The translations under genes and the position numbers were made by a program. Shown one piece after another: positions 36,940 to 47,038 of a DNA stretch of 64,000 bases (position 1 is its first letter; every line of letters begins with the position of its first letter). The DNA is from Spirosoma terrae (GTDB lineage: Bacteria; Bacteroidota; Bacteroidia; Cytophagales; Spirosomataceae): assembly GCF_010435915.1 (NCBI RefSeq), contig NZ_JAAFZH010000001.1, positions 496,001 through 560,000 on the forward strand. Direction: 5' to 3'. Under the pieces are notes generated by a model. The model did not search any database. It was given only the letters and a program-made list of their open reading frames with translations, and was not told the DNA's origin.

Positions 36940-39858
36940 ATGAAGTTGAACCTTCGTTACCAGGAGTCATTCGAAGATCGTCACCACGGTCAGACTGATG
37001 CGGCTCAGTCCGAAATGCTCCAGACCATTGCAGCGACCGGCCTCTCGGTCCAATCCATCGACGAACTGATAGAACAAACGGTACCGGCAGCAATTCGGCT
37101 TTCTCGCCCACTTAATCTGCCTGAGCCTAAATCTGAAACTCAGTTCCTGACTGATTTTAAAAAGCTCGCCAGTCAAAATAAACTATTTAAATCATATATC
37201 GGCACGGGTTATTACGACACTATTACGCCTAACGTAATACTACGTAACATTCTCGAAAATCCGGGTTGGTATACGGCTTATACGCCTTATCAGGCCGAGA
37301 TTGCGCAGGGGCGTCTGGAGGCATTGCTGAATTTCCAAACCGTTGTTTCTGATCTGACCGGTATGGATTTGGCCAATGCGTCGTTACTCGACGAAGGAAC
37401 GGCAGCCGCTGAAGCGATGCATATGCTCTATGCCATGCGTCCCGCTTCAAAGAAGACAGCTACTACGTTCTTTGTTTCGGAGCGGTCTCATCCTCAAACC
37501 ATCGACGTAGTACTGACCCGTGCTACGCCCCTTGGAATCAACGTATTGATCGGTGATCACCGTACTGTTGATTTAACGAATGGCGATATTTTTGGTCTGC
37601 TGCTTCAGTATCCAGCCTCCGATGGCGAAGTGTTTGATTATACCGATCTGTTTGCGGCTGCTCATGAACTAGGTATTACGACGGCTGTGGCTGCCGATTT
37701 GCTGGCGTTAACATTGCTGACTCCCCCGGGCGAAATGGGGGCCGATGTAGTGGTTGGTTCGGCGCAACGGTTCGGCGTGCCTATGGGCTATGGTGGACCA
37801 CATGCGGCTTATTTTGCTACCCGTGATGCGTTCAAACGCCAGATTCCCGGACGTATTATCGGCGTATCGCAGGATGCCGAAGGGAAGCCTGCTCTGCGGA
37901 TGGCTCTGCAAACGCGTGAACAGCACATCCGTCGGGAAAAAGCTACGTCTAATATTTGTACGGCACAGGTGCTGTTGGCGGTTATGGCTGGTAGCTATGC
38001 GGTCTATCATGGCCCAAAGCGGCTCCGGACAATTGCGGAGAAGGTGCATGGGTTGACCAACGTATTTACGACCGCGCTGCGCTGGAGTGCTCATGAGGTT
38101 TGTACCGAAAATTATTTCGATACAGTAACGGTAAAAGTTGGCGATGTTGAATCGCTCAAGAAATCGGCCCGGGCTACTCACATCAATTTACGTTACTGGC
38201 CCGATGGTGAGCGTGTTAGTGTTTCATTTGACGAAGTGAAGACGTTGGAGGACGTAACAGAACTTCTAACCGTTTTTGGCGCTAAGTGCGATTTGGAGGC
38301 CATTCTGGCTGATCTGAAAATTACCTGGCCAGAACGTCTTGTTCGGCAATCCGACTATCTGACTCATCCGGTATTCAATACGCATCATACCGAGCATGAA
38401 ATGCTACGTTACCTGAAATCATTGGAGGAAAAAGACCTTTCGCTGGTTCATTCCATGATTTCGCTCGGTAGCTGTACCATGAAGCTGAATGCTACGGCTG
38501 AAATGATACCAGTTACGTGGCCTGAGATTGGTAAGCTGCATCCCTTTGTACCCAAAGACCAGGTTGCCGGATATCAGCAGATTTTTAGCGATCTCAATGA
38601 TTGGCTTTGCGAAATCACGGGTTTTGCTGCCATGTCGTTGCAGCCAAATTCGGGAGCGCAGGGTGAATATGCGGGTCTGATGGTTATTCGGGCGTATCAC
38701 GAAAGCCGCGGAGATCAGCACCGTACGGTTTCGTTGATTCCTCAGTCGGCACACGGTACCAACCCGGCCAGTGCCGTGATGGCCGGTATGAAAGTTGTTA
38801 TCGTTAAATGCGATGAGCGCGGTAACATCGACGTAGCGGATCTGAAAGCGAAAGCTGAGCAATACAGCAACGAACTGTCTTGTCTGATGGTGACCTATCC
38901 ATCAACGCACGGCGTTTTCGAAGAAAGTATTAAGGAAATCTGCGAAATCATCCATACCAACGGCGGGCAGGTTTATATGGACGGTGCTAATATGAATGCT
39001 CAGGTCGGCCTGACATCGCCTGCTACTATTGGCGCTGATGTTTGCCACCTGAATCTGCACAAAACATTCTGTATACCTCATGGTGGTGGTGGCCCTGGTA
39101 TGGGGCCTATTGGTGTAGCGGCCCATCTGGCTCCTTTTCTGCCAGGGCACGCACTTGTACACACCGGTGGCGATCAGGCTATCCATGCGGTATCGGCGGC
39201 TCCATATGGATCGGCCAGCATTTTAACGATTTCGTACGCCTATATCGCGATGATGGGTGGCGAAGGGTTAACAAATGCGACGAAGCGTGCTATCCTGAAC
39301 GCGAATTATATTAAGGCTCGCTTAAACGGGCATTACGAAACACTGTACTCGGGTGCCAATGGTCGGGCTGCCCACGAAATGATCGTGGAGTGTCGGCCAT
39401 TTAAGGCAGCCGCTGGCGTTGAGGTTGAAGATATTGCCAAGCGTTTGATGGATTATGGTTTCCATGCGCCAACCGTCTCATTCCCGGTTGCTGGTACGTT
39501 AATGATTGAGCCAACCGAATCGGAATCGAAATCGGAACTGGATCGATTCTGCGATGCTATGATTGCCATTCGGGAAGAAATTCGGGAGATCGAAACCGGC
39601 GCGGCAGATCGGATAAATAACGTATTGAAGAATGCACCACACACCGCAACGGTGGCCCTTTCTGATACATGGGATCGACCTTATAGCCGGGAGAAAGCGG
39701 TTTATCCGTTACCTTACCTGCGAGCCCGCAAGTTCTGGCCGAGCGTAAGCCGTATCGATTCTGCATATGGGGATCGTAACCTGGTGTGCGCTTGTGTTCC
39801 GACAGAAGCATATGCTACTGAAGCTGCTGAAGAGGCTGTCGCTACACAGCAGGCATAA
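36940..39858 (+). CDS. gcvP: Glycine dehydrogenase (decarboxylating), P protein
   Basis: The P protein of the glycine cleavage system decarboxylates glycine with pyridoxal phosphate and passes the aminomethyl group to the lipoyl arm of GcvH. At 972 residues it is the single-chain homodimer type with two tandem aminotransferase-like halves. Motifs include [34 protein letters not shown] (substrate side of the N half), and the PLP lysine segment [21 protein letters not shown]. The C-terminus has an Ala/Glu-rich tail. gcvT and gcvH are not adjacent, common in this phylum. A terminator follows. Confidence 0.98.
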   Translation: MKLNLRYQESFEDRHHGQTDAAQSEMLQTIAATGLSVQSIDELIEQTVPAAIRLSRPLNLPEPKSETQFLTDFKKLASQNKLFKSYIGTGYYDTITPNVILRNILENPGWYTAYTPYQAEIAQGRLEALLNFQTVVSDLTGMDLANASLLDEGTAAAEAMHMLYAMRPASKKTATTFFVSERSHPQTIDVVLTRATPLGINVLIGDHRTVDLTNGDIFGLLLQYPASDGEVFDYTDLFAAAHELGITTAVAADLLALTLLTPPGEMGADVVVGSAQRFGVPMGYGGPHAAYFATRDAFKRQIPGRIIGVSQDAEGKPALRMALQTREQHIRREKATSNICTAQVLLAVMAGSYAVYHGPKRLRTIAEKVHGLTNVFTTALRWSAHEVCTENYFDTVTVKVGDVESLKKSARATHINLRYWPDGERVSVSFDEVKTLEDVTELLTVFGAKCDLEAILADLKITWPERLVRQSDYLTHPVFNTHHTEHEMLRYLKSLEEKDLSLVHSMISLGSCTMKLNATAEMIPVTWPEIGKLHPFVPKDQVAGYQQIFSDLNDWLCEITGFAAMSLQPNSGAQGEYAGLMVIRAYHESRGDQHRTVSLIPQSAHGTNPASAVMAGMKVVIVKCDERGNIDVADLKAKAEQYSNELSCLMVTYPSTHGVFEESIKEICEIIHTNGGQVYMDGANMNAQVGLTSPATIGADVCHLNLHKTFCIPHGGGGPGMGPIGVAAHLAPFLPGHALVHTGGDQAIHAVSAAPYGSASILTISYAYIAMMGGEGLTNATKRAILNANYIKARLNGHYETLYSGANGRAAHEMIVECRPFKAAAGVEVEDIAKRLMDYGFHAPTVSFPVAGTLMIEPTESESKSELDRFCDAMIAIREEIREIETGAADRINNVLKNAPHTATVALSDTWDRPYSREKAVYPLPYLRARKFWPSVSRIDSAYGDRNLVCACVPTEAYATEAAEEAVATQQA

Positions 39859-39884
39859 GCTAAACGAGCTTTCTGCTCTTAACG

Positions 39885-39919
39885 AAAAACCCGCCATGCA
39901 ACAGTATGACGGGTTTTTT
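39885..39919. terminator. Bidirectional terminator after gcvP
   Basis: AAAAACCCG (39885-39893) pairs with CGGGTTTTTT (39910-39919). T-runs on both strands make it suited to end both gcvP and the convergent pirin-like gene. Confidence 0.8.
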
Positions 39920-39957
39920 ATTACTGATTTATGGAAAAAGATTGTATTCGCTGATAG

Positions 39958-40677
39958 CTACGCGTAGTGACTATGCACGTTGGTGAGTGGAATCTCTATC
40001 AGCAATAAAATTGCATCGTTCGATAAGGCCTCAAATTCGATAATCCCATCTTTAGGATTCACCAAAGATAACCCGTCCCGGTCGTGGAGTAATCGGTTCT
40101 GCACTTCAAAAACACCGCTAAGAACAAACACAAAAACTCCAGTTTCGGCCTGCGTTGATAACTGAAAAAAGCCCTCCTGCCGACCGCCATATTTACCTAT
40201 AAGCCCCTGACTACGTTGATTCGTGAAAACAGGTACAAGCTTGTTGGTATTGTTAATGTCAAAATTGGTTTGACGTAACGTAGGGGTGAATGAAGATGTA
40301 TCGGCAGCTATCCAGATGTCGAGGAAGTTAATACGTTCGTTTTCGTATGGATTGATGATCTGATAATTCATACCCGCTGCCAGTGAGACGATTTCTGCCT
40401 GTCCGGCTTCCAGAAACCCGTTACCTACGCTGCTGGTATATTCAAGACCTCCTATCAATGGAATGATGATAACATCCGTATGTTGCTCAACTCTCATATG
40501 GAGGCTGTGACCGGCCTTCAGAGTCGTGTCATTGATGAGTTGAAGCGTACCGAAAGGTTTCCGGCTTTCATCAAAATAACTCCCAAAGTTGAAGCTGTGA
40601 AAGCTCTGGAACGAGTCGAGCTGCGAACTTCCTCGCTGATCGGATAGGTAAATCTGGGCTTCTGTTTGCGTATCCAT
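39958..40677 (-). CDS. Pirin-family cupin-like protein with altered metal site
   Basis: A 239-residue double-cupin protein resembling pirin/YhaK. The N-terminal half carries the pirin-type SFHSFNFGSYFDES, LRV-like loops and GGLEYTSSVGNGFLEAG. Canonical pirins bind a metal through two His in HPHR and another His near LEH. In a gapless by-eye alignment these become Arg62, Glu64 and Tyr80, so a functional metal site is doubtful. The C-terminal cupin (QAETGVFVFVLSGVFEVQNRLL) is intact in outline. It is 4 bases downstream of an unrecognised gene on the same strand and shares a terminator with gcvP. Confidence 0.78.
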   Translation of the reverse strand: MDTQTEAQIYLSDQRGSSQLDSFQSFHSFNFGSYFDESRKPFGTLQLINDTTLKAGHSLHMRVEQHTDVIIIPLIGGLEYTSSVGNGFLEAGQAEIVSLAAGMNYQIINPYENERINFLDIWIAADTSSFTPTLRQTNFDINNTNKLVPVFTNQRSQGLIGKYGGRQEGFFQLSTQAETGVFVFVLSGVFEVQNRLLHDRDGLSLVNPKDGIIEFEALSNDAILLLIEIPLTNVHSHYA

Positions 40678-40681
40678 GTTT

Positions 40682-41206
40682 TTACGATGGTCTGGTTGCT
40701 TGTAATGACGAAATGCTCAGAAAAGGTTGTAAGTAAAGTGTGTCGGTTTCAACCTCATCACCATTCGACAAGGATTCCCGTTTGTCGCCATACGCAATCA
40801 GCAGTGCGTCGCCCAACGTATCAATCCAGGTTATCGGCTCACTATAAAAAGTAAGAGCAATTTTGTGCATGTCCTTATTGCTAACGTGTGAGCGCAGAAT
40901 CTCAAATGTAAACTGCGTAAAAGGCAGGCATACTTTCCCCGAGCTATTGAGAACATCAGGTATAACTCCGTTTAACTGGCGTATATAGCCAACAGCAGCC
41001 CGGCTTGTCAGATAATGGAGCTTTTCGGCCTGCGGAACATTGTCGATGAGTTCCTGAAATGTATTGTACTTATCGTCTTTGTTATAAAGCTGAGCTTGCA
41101 TATAAAACTCCATGTGCGTATCGTCGAATACATATTTATCCCAGAGCTTCTGGGACGAGGCATCGATGATTTTTCGATAACTCAGACGAATGAGGCCCTT
41201 TGTCAT
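40682..41206 (-). CDS. Hypothetical protein paired with the pirin-like gene
   Basis: A 174-residue cytoplasmic-looking protein with no signal peptide and no motif I recognise. It opens MTKGLIRLSYRKIIDA and contains YVFDDTHMEFYMQAQLYNK, GYIRQLNGVIPDV and LGDALLIAYGDKRESL. It lies 4 bases before the pirin-like gene on the same strand, so the pair is probably translated together. ATG 41206 is the only reasonable start. No function is proposed. Confidence 0.6.
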   Translation of the reverse strand: MTKGLIRLSYRKIIDASSQKLWDKYVFDDTHMEFYMQAQLYNKDDKYNTFQELIDNVPQAEKLHYLTSRAAVGYIRQLNGVIPDVLNSSGKVCLPFTQFTFEILRSHVSNKDMHKIALTFYSEPITWIDTLGDALLIAYGDKRESLSNGDEVETDTLYLQPFLSISSLQATRPS

Positions 41207-41256
41207 ATGAAACTCACCCCGTTCAGAGTATGTCTCTAAACGGAGCCTTTGTTCTG

Positions 41257-41991
41257 TTAAGCGCTAACAACAATGGTGTGGGTTAATGTATAACCGCCCG
41301 ATAAGCTGCCGGATACCGTAGCGAGTTCGTTTGTATATCCGTCGCCAAATACGTTATCGCGTTCGTTAGTCGTGTCTTGTGCCCCTTTGGTGTATCCATA
41401 CGACTGGCCAGTTGTGTAGACCGTATTGCAGATGTCGTACGGAAAGGCAATCTGTGTCACCAACAATGATTTGCCTGATGCATTATAAATGTGTACATGG
41501 ATGTGTGGCGCCCGTCCTGAATACCAGCCAGGAAAAATAGAAGTGAACGTAACGAGGCCATTTGAATCGGTCGTCTGACGTCCACGCAGAAAGTCAACGG
41601 ATGTATAATTCGTGCTCTGCATGCCTGTCCCGCCATACTCCGAATAATTACCATCCTTATCACAATGCCATACATCAATCAGAGCGCCGGAAAGAGCCGC
41701 GCAACTTGCATTGGCATTTTTGATCGTAATATTCATCGTAAAGGCAACACCTGTACGGTCGTCGCGAATGTCTTTACGAACAAAATTAGCGGGCGATTTG
41801 GTTGGAAAGGGGCCTTCCGTTTCCGTTGGCGTAACCGTACAATTACTGGATGAGCTACCATTGGTTGATCCGGTCGACGTACTGGTGCCCGTCGATGTAG
41901 TAGGGTCAACGTCTGTACTTTTGCAGGCATTAATAGCGGCAATTCCGAGCAGGCTACCGAACCCTCTTTTCAAAAACTCTTTGCGTTCCAT
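41257..41991 (-). CDS. Exported intradiol ring-cleavage dioxygenase-like lipoprotein
   Basis: A 244-residue protein with a lipobox-like INACKST after a short signal, then a Ser/Thr/Gly-rich linker. The domain resembles intradiol aromatic dioxygenases (protocatechuate 3,4-dioxygenase type), which use Fe(III) bound by two Tyr and two His. Candidates are visible: TETEGPFPTKSPANF, LIDVWHCDKDGNYSEYG (first Tyr region) and GWYSGRAPHIHVHIYNA (second Tyr and both His). Because it is extracytoplasmic, its substrate may be polymer- or lignin-derived aromatics or something else; this is inference. It stands alone between unrelated genes. Confidence 0.85.
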   Translation of the reverse strand: MERKEFLKRGFGSLLGIAAINACKSTDVDPTTSTGTSTSTGSTNGSSSSNCTVTPTETEGPFPTKSPANFVRKDIRDDRTGVAFTMNITIKNANASCAALSGALIDVWHCDKDGNYSEYGGTGMQSTNYTSVDFLRGRQTTDSNGLVTFTSIFPGWYSGRAPHIHVHIYNASGKSLLVTQIAFPYDICNTVYTTGQSYGYTKGAQDTTNERDNVFGDGYTNELATVSGSLSGGYTLTHTIVVSA

Positions 41992-42140
41992 ATCTTTTTA
42001 CGATACACGTTTTGGTATTTAGTAGCTAATACGCAGAGACAAACAGGATCGTTGTATTGAATGGGCTATTTGAGGTAAATGAGAGGATTGTGCCGGTAAA
42101 ATAGCCGGGCTCATAAGCTGACCAGTAGCATTGTTTAGAC

Positions 42141-42851
42141 TTACGATCTGAATTGTTGAAAGAATTCGGTTTCGTAACTGGCACCGATGGGAATTTCGCG
42201 TCCGGCCAGAAGGATTGTTTTGTTTTGCACCGCTTCAATTCGATGTAGCGGTACAATAAAGGAGCGATGGACCCGAATAAAGCCTTCTGCTGATCGGACC
42301 GTATCAGGCAATTGTTGCAATATGGCTTTCATGGTCATCCGGCAAACTACGGGTTTGTCTTGCTGGCGGTGAATTTTTATATAATCGTCGAGCCCTTCAA
42401 TGAATAGAATATCGGCTAAAGGAATCTGATAAAGCCGATAATCAGCTCGAACGTATAGGAAGGTAGGTTTACTTTCTTCTGCTTGTTGCTGCCTGAATCG
42501 ATAGGCGTCCTGGGCTTTATGGACAGCCTGATCGAATCGCTCGAACGTGAAAGGCTTGAGCAGATAATCAACCGCATTAAGCGTGAAACCATCAACGGCA
42601 TATTCAGAATAAGCCGTCGTGAAAATAACCAGTATAGGCCGTGGCAGAAGCTTATGAAAATCGAGACCCGACAACGCAGGCATGTTGATGTCGAGAAACA
42701 AAAGATCAACCGGAAAGTTGGTCAGATAATCTAATGCCTCATCCATGCGAACAAACGTCTTCTGTAAGTCAATAAAATCGAGCCGGCCACAAAAGCTGGC
42801 GAGTACCCGGAGGGCAGGGGGCTCATCGTCTAGGGCAATAGCGCGAATCAT
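42141..42851 (-). CDS. LytTR-family response regulator
   Basis: A 236-residue response regulator with a receiver domain and a LytTR DNA-binding domain. The receiver shows acidic residues in ALDDEPPALRVL, the phosphoacceptor Asp in LLFLDINMPALSGLDF, and the later FTTAYSEYAVDGF and YLLKPFTFERF segments. The C-terminal LytTR domain starts around FLYVRADYRLYQIPLADILFIEG and contains FIRVHRSFIVPLHRIEAV. The start ATG overlaps the stop of the histidine kinase by 4 bases, so kinase and regulator are translated together. Targets are not visible; the intradiol dioxygenase gene lies downstream but may be unrelated. Confidence 0.96.
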   Translation of the reverse strand: MIRAIALDDEPPALRVLASFCGRLDFIDLQKTFVRMDEALDYLTNFPVDLLFLDINMPALSGLDFHKLLPRPILVIFTTAYSEYAVDGFTLNAVDYLLKPFTFERFDQAVHKAQDAYRFRQQQAEESKPTFLYVRADYRLYQIPLADILFIEGLDDYIKIHRQQDKPVVCRMTMKAILQQLPDTVRSAEGFIRVHRSFIVPLHRIEAVQNKTILLAGREIPIGASYETEFFQQFRS

Positions 42852-43957
42852 GTCAGCGTAAGATACAGATCGACCGTAAAGCTGGCAGGCTGGTCATTGA
42901 TGACTAAACGATGCTGATTTGGATAAACCAGATCCAGACGCGTTTTCGTATTCGTCAGACCAATACCACTGCCGTTTGTAGGTAAGGTGTTTTGCGAAAT
43001 ATGCACTTTTTTGTTGAAAACATGGCAATGAAGTTCATCGTGTTCTACCACTAATGTGACTATAATATGAGAATCTTCGCTTGGGTTGATGCCGTATTTA
43101 AAGGCATTTTCAATGAACGAAATCAGAATCAGCGGGGCAATTTGAAAACCATTGGGCGTTCCTGTAATAGAAAAATCGACTCGGGCAGTATCATCGATAC
43201 GTAGCTTTTGCAACGTAACGTAATGCGTGATATACTCCAGTTCTTTTCTTAAAGGAACCTGATTGCCGTTTGCATCCTGAATAACGTAGCGCATTAGCGC
43301 TGAGAGACGGGCAATGGCCTCAGCTGTTTTATCGGATTGCTCAATAGCCAGCGAATAAACACTGTTGAGCGTATTGAACAGAAAATGAGGGTTGATCTGC
43401 GCTTTTAAATAAGACAGTTCCGTGTTCAAACGTGCTCGTTCTGTTTCGCGCCACCGATTATTGACCCGAATCGCCAGCGACAGCAGGAAACCCGTTAAGA
43501 AAAGGAAAAAAGTCTGGCTGATTTCGGGAGGTCGGTCGGGGTGAGGGTACTTTGGCATCCGCTCAGGAAAGTGGCCTGGTGGCATGGGTGGCCGTTGGTC
43601 TGACGCAAACGGCGAGTGATGCTCCATTCGATCCGGCGGTGGCATTGACGAAGACGTAGTAAAACCTTGCCTGTTGACAATAGCGAGTGTTTGCTGAATG
43701 AGTAGAAAGCTAATCAGAATACATAGACCATAAACGACGTAGTGTTTTGCGAAGAAAAATCGGGGAATTAATACGTAATAGTTGAGGTAGAAGAAGAGAA
43801 TCGTAAATACGTACGAAAGAAAAGTACGCTGTTCGTGTGAATTGTACGAAAGTTGATCTAATCGGGCAAAACCTTCATCTACAAAAAGGTAGGGCAGTGC
43901 TAAAAAAAGCAGGCAGCCAAGAACATGAATGGCGATGAGGGATAGTTTCCTGTTCAT
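42848..43957 (-). CDS. LytS-type sensor histidine kinase
   Basis: A 369-residue sensor kinase of the His_kinase (PF06580) type. Four helices are predicted (about residues 5-25, 48-69, 74-94, 150-168), followed by the phosphoacceptor His191 in INPHFLFNTLNS and the ATPase part (FIENAFKYGINPSEDS, GSGIGLTNTKTRLDLVYP). Between helices 3 and 4 lies a loop (about 97-148) very rich in Pro, with four Met and four His, which topology places outside the membrane. ATG 43957 is preferred over TTG at 43963. It is coupled to the LytTR regulator. Confidence 0.95.
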   Translation of the reverse strand: MNRKLSLIAIHVLGCLLFLALPYLFVDEGFARLDQLSYNSHEQRTFLSYVFTILFFYLNYYVLIPRFFFAKHYVVYGLCILISFLLIQQTLAIVNRQGFTTSSSMPPPDRMEHHSPFASDQRPPMPPGHFPERMPKYPHPDRPPEISQTFFLFLTGFLLSLAIRVNNRWRETERARLNTELSYLKAQINPHFLFNTLNSVYSLAIEQSDKTAEAIARLSALMRYVIQDANGNQVPLRKELEYITHYVTLQKLRIDDTARVDFSITGTPNGFQIAPLILISFIENAFKYGINPSEDSHIIVTLVVEHDELHCHVFNKKVHISQNTLPTNGSGIGLTNTKTRLDLVYPNQHRLVINDQPASFTVDLYLTLT

Positions 43958-44106
43958 ATACAATTCTGGAGGCAGAAAGGTAATGAACCCTACTCGTTCC
44001 TGAAACAGAACTCGGTAAACGGGTACTATTTGTCGGTAAACTCAGTCATAGAAAAAGCGCTCAGTTTATGACAACCGAACGCTCTAAAAGAAATGTCGTT
44101 GGAAAT

Positions 44107-44352
44107 CTACACGACTACTGCTTCGGCAAGAACCAGTACCTTGTTTTGTAGAATTTCAACAACGCCACCGTCAACGGTGAAGGTTTGCTGACCAGACGAT
44201 GACTGTACGACAATAGGTCCACGAGCCAACGTACTAACCATAGGGGCGTGATCATTCAAAACCTGAAACTGCCCTTCGCTCCCCGGAAACGTAACAGCGC
44301 TGGCTTCTCCAGAAAAGACCTTCCGGTCGGGTGTGATAATATCTAAGGTCAT
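44107..44352 (-). CDS. atpC: ATP synthase F1 subunit epsilon (AtpC), short form
   Basis: The epsilon subunit forms part of the rotating stalk of F-type ATP synthase. At 81 residues from ATG 44352 (upstream TTG rejected) it has only the N-terminal beta-sandwich: MTLDIITPDRKVFSGEASAV, FPGSEGQFQVLNDHAPMVSTL, FTVDGGVVEILQNKVLVLAE. The C-terminal helices that inhibit hydrolysis in other bacteria are missing, a usual feature in Bacteroidota. It lies downstream of atpD on the same strand, but a gene for a secreted protein and two hairpins intervene. Confidence 0.95.
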   Translation of the reverse strand: MTLDIITPDRKVFSGEASAVTFPGSEGQFQVLNDHAPMVSTLARGPIVVQSSSGQQTFTVDGGVVEILQNKVLVLAEAVVV

Positions 44353-44377
44353 ACTGTTCAATGATGAGTTATAAATG

Positions 44378-44425
44378 ATGAATGATGAATAGACGTCTAA
44401 AAATCATTTATAATTCATCATTCAT
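44378..44425. terminator. Hairpin with inner palindrome between the secreted-protein gene and atpC
   Basis: Thirteen-bp perfect arms (ATGAATGATGAAT at 44378-44390, ATTCATCATTCAT at 44413-44425) enclose a loop that contains the palindrome AGACGTCT (44391-44398). ATGATGAAT-type repeats make it look like a mobile or extragenic palindromic element. It may terminate or attenuate transcription into atpC. Confidence 0.55.
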
Positions 44426-44429
44426 TTTA

Positions 44430-45101
44430 TTACAAAGCTCCTTTTACGAAGTTGAGTACGCTAGTAAGTTGTGTTTTTGCAGCGGGCTCCGCAGCCTTGG
44501 CAACCAATCCACCCTGATCTAGTTTGCCAACTGTTCCCAGAGCAGTTGAAATCAGCGACTGGCCAGTTGACTGGGTGCCGCCACCGAGTGCCGACAAAGC
44601 ACTACCGATTCCACTTAAGCCGCTGGTTAACTGGCTACCTTTGCCAAGGAGTGATCCTGCTGCCAGAATCCCTTCCAGTTTATTCCCGCCCGAAGCCAGC
44701 TTTGCCAGACTAACCGCCTTTGCTAAGGCGCCGTTGCCTAAAGCCCCAGTTGGAATCAAAGGAAGTAGCGCTTTTAGCTTGCTGGCCTGAGACAGGAGTT
44801 TATCTTTAAAGGAGGTTGGCTTTTGCTGTGCTTCGGCTTCTAGTCCGGCGATGCCAGCTTTCAACTCCTGTGTGGTTGCTGCTTTGTCTCCTTTTTCCAG
44901 AGCCGCTACTGCATTATCCAGATGGGTCGTTGATGCACTGTCCTGAAAAGAATCAGGAACAATAGAAACCTCGTTAATAGCTCCTCCTGTCAACCCCATC
45001 TCCACAAAGGACATCTCGGGTTGGGCAAAAGCCCCCGTTCCTAATACTAGGCAGAAAGGTACTATAGTGGCTGCCAGACTCAATCTAATGTGCATTTTCA
45101 T
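44430..45101 (-). CDS. Secreted Gly/Ala/Leu-rich protein between atpD and atpC
   Basis: A protein of about 223 residues with a signal peptide (MKMHIRLSLAATIVPFCLVL, cleavage near AFAQ). It then has a helical middle (HLDNAVAALEKGDKAATTQEL, about residues 60-90) and a long Gly/Ser/Ala/Leu-rich C-terminal part (ILAAGSLLGKGSQLTSG, GIGSALSALGGG). No family recognised. I chose ATG 45101; the longer reading frame from 45164 begins inside the atpD hairpin. Being secreted, it has no obvious part in ATP synthase. It interrupts the atpD-atpC pair and is bounded by hairpins on both sides. Confidence 0.7.
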   Translation of the reverse strand: MKMHIRLSLAATIVPFCLVLGTGAFAQPEMSFVEMGLTGGAINEVSIVPDSFQDSASTTHLDNAVAALEKGDKAATTQELKAGIAGLEAEAQQKPTSFKDKLLSQASKLKALLPLIPTGALGNGALAKAVSLAKLASGGNKLEGILAAGSLLGKGSQLTSGLSGIGSALSALGGGTQSTGQSLISTALGTVGKLDQGGLVAKAAEPAAKTQLTSVLNFVKGAL

Positions 45102-45156
45102 AAAAACCAGACTTGTTTTTGTTGTAGCTATTAGACTTGAGAACAGAAGGTTGGTT

Positions 45157-45203
45157 TCTGGCATACGGTTAATAAAGCGTTAAATTATGAACCGTATGCC
45201 AGA
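45157..45203 (-). terminator. Hairpin after atpD
   Basis: Perfect 14-bp arms (TCTGGCATACGGTT at 45157-45170, AACCGTATGCCAGA at 45190-45203) begin just 7 bases past the atpD stop. There is no clear T-run, so it may stop transcription partly or protect the atpD mRNA end. Confidence 0.65.
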
Positions 45204-45210
45204 TTTATGT

Positions 45211-46740
<1,530 letters not shown>

Positions 46741-46787
46741 TTATCTATGATGTAACTTATTAAAATATTGCCCATTGTTTGGGACTG

Positions 46788-46818
46788 CAAAAGTAGGAGA
46801 AAAACAGCGTAAGGTCAA
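46788..46818 (-). promoter_or_regulatory. atpD promoter
   Basis: On the minus strand TTG (46818-46816), a 20-base spacer and TACTTTTG (46795-46788) match the Bacteroidota consensus well. The transcript would start near 46780, leaving a leader of about 40 bases before ATG 46740. Confidence 0.75.
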
Positions 46819-46914
46819 GGCAGTGCCTAGTCATTTTCCGGTTATTTAGGTATGGAATGCATTTGGTAGTTAGGTTTTTATCCTAAGGCGCAAACAAAAT
46901 GACCGTTGAGCGGA

Positions 46915-46944
46915 TTTGTACAAAAGCTAGTTGTTACTATGTTG
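46915..46944 (+). promoter_or_regulatory. Possible malQ promoter
   Basis: TTTG (46915-46918), a 19-base spacer and TATGTTG (46938-46944) resemble the consensus; the -7 box deviates by one key base. Start near 46951. Confidence 0.4.
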
Positions 46945-47038
46945 ACCACTAATGATTAGGTAATAAATAAATAACTATTGGGTCATGACTCAGAGTTATT
47001 TATTTAAAATCGCCAATCACTCTAACTGCTACTCATTC

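Noticed and set aside
37708..38181. 157-residue open frame antisense to gcvP
   Set aside because: A shadow of the highly conserved gcvP reading frame, with atypical composition.
41711..42022. 103-residue plus-strand frame over the dioxygenase gene
   Set aside because: Val/Pro-rich shadow of the linker region of the real minus-strand gene.
45102..45164. Longer start (MPETN...) for the protein between atpD and atpC
   Set aside because: The start codon is inside the hairpin after atpD, and the signal peptide begins 21 residues later.
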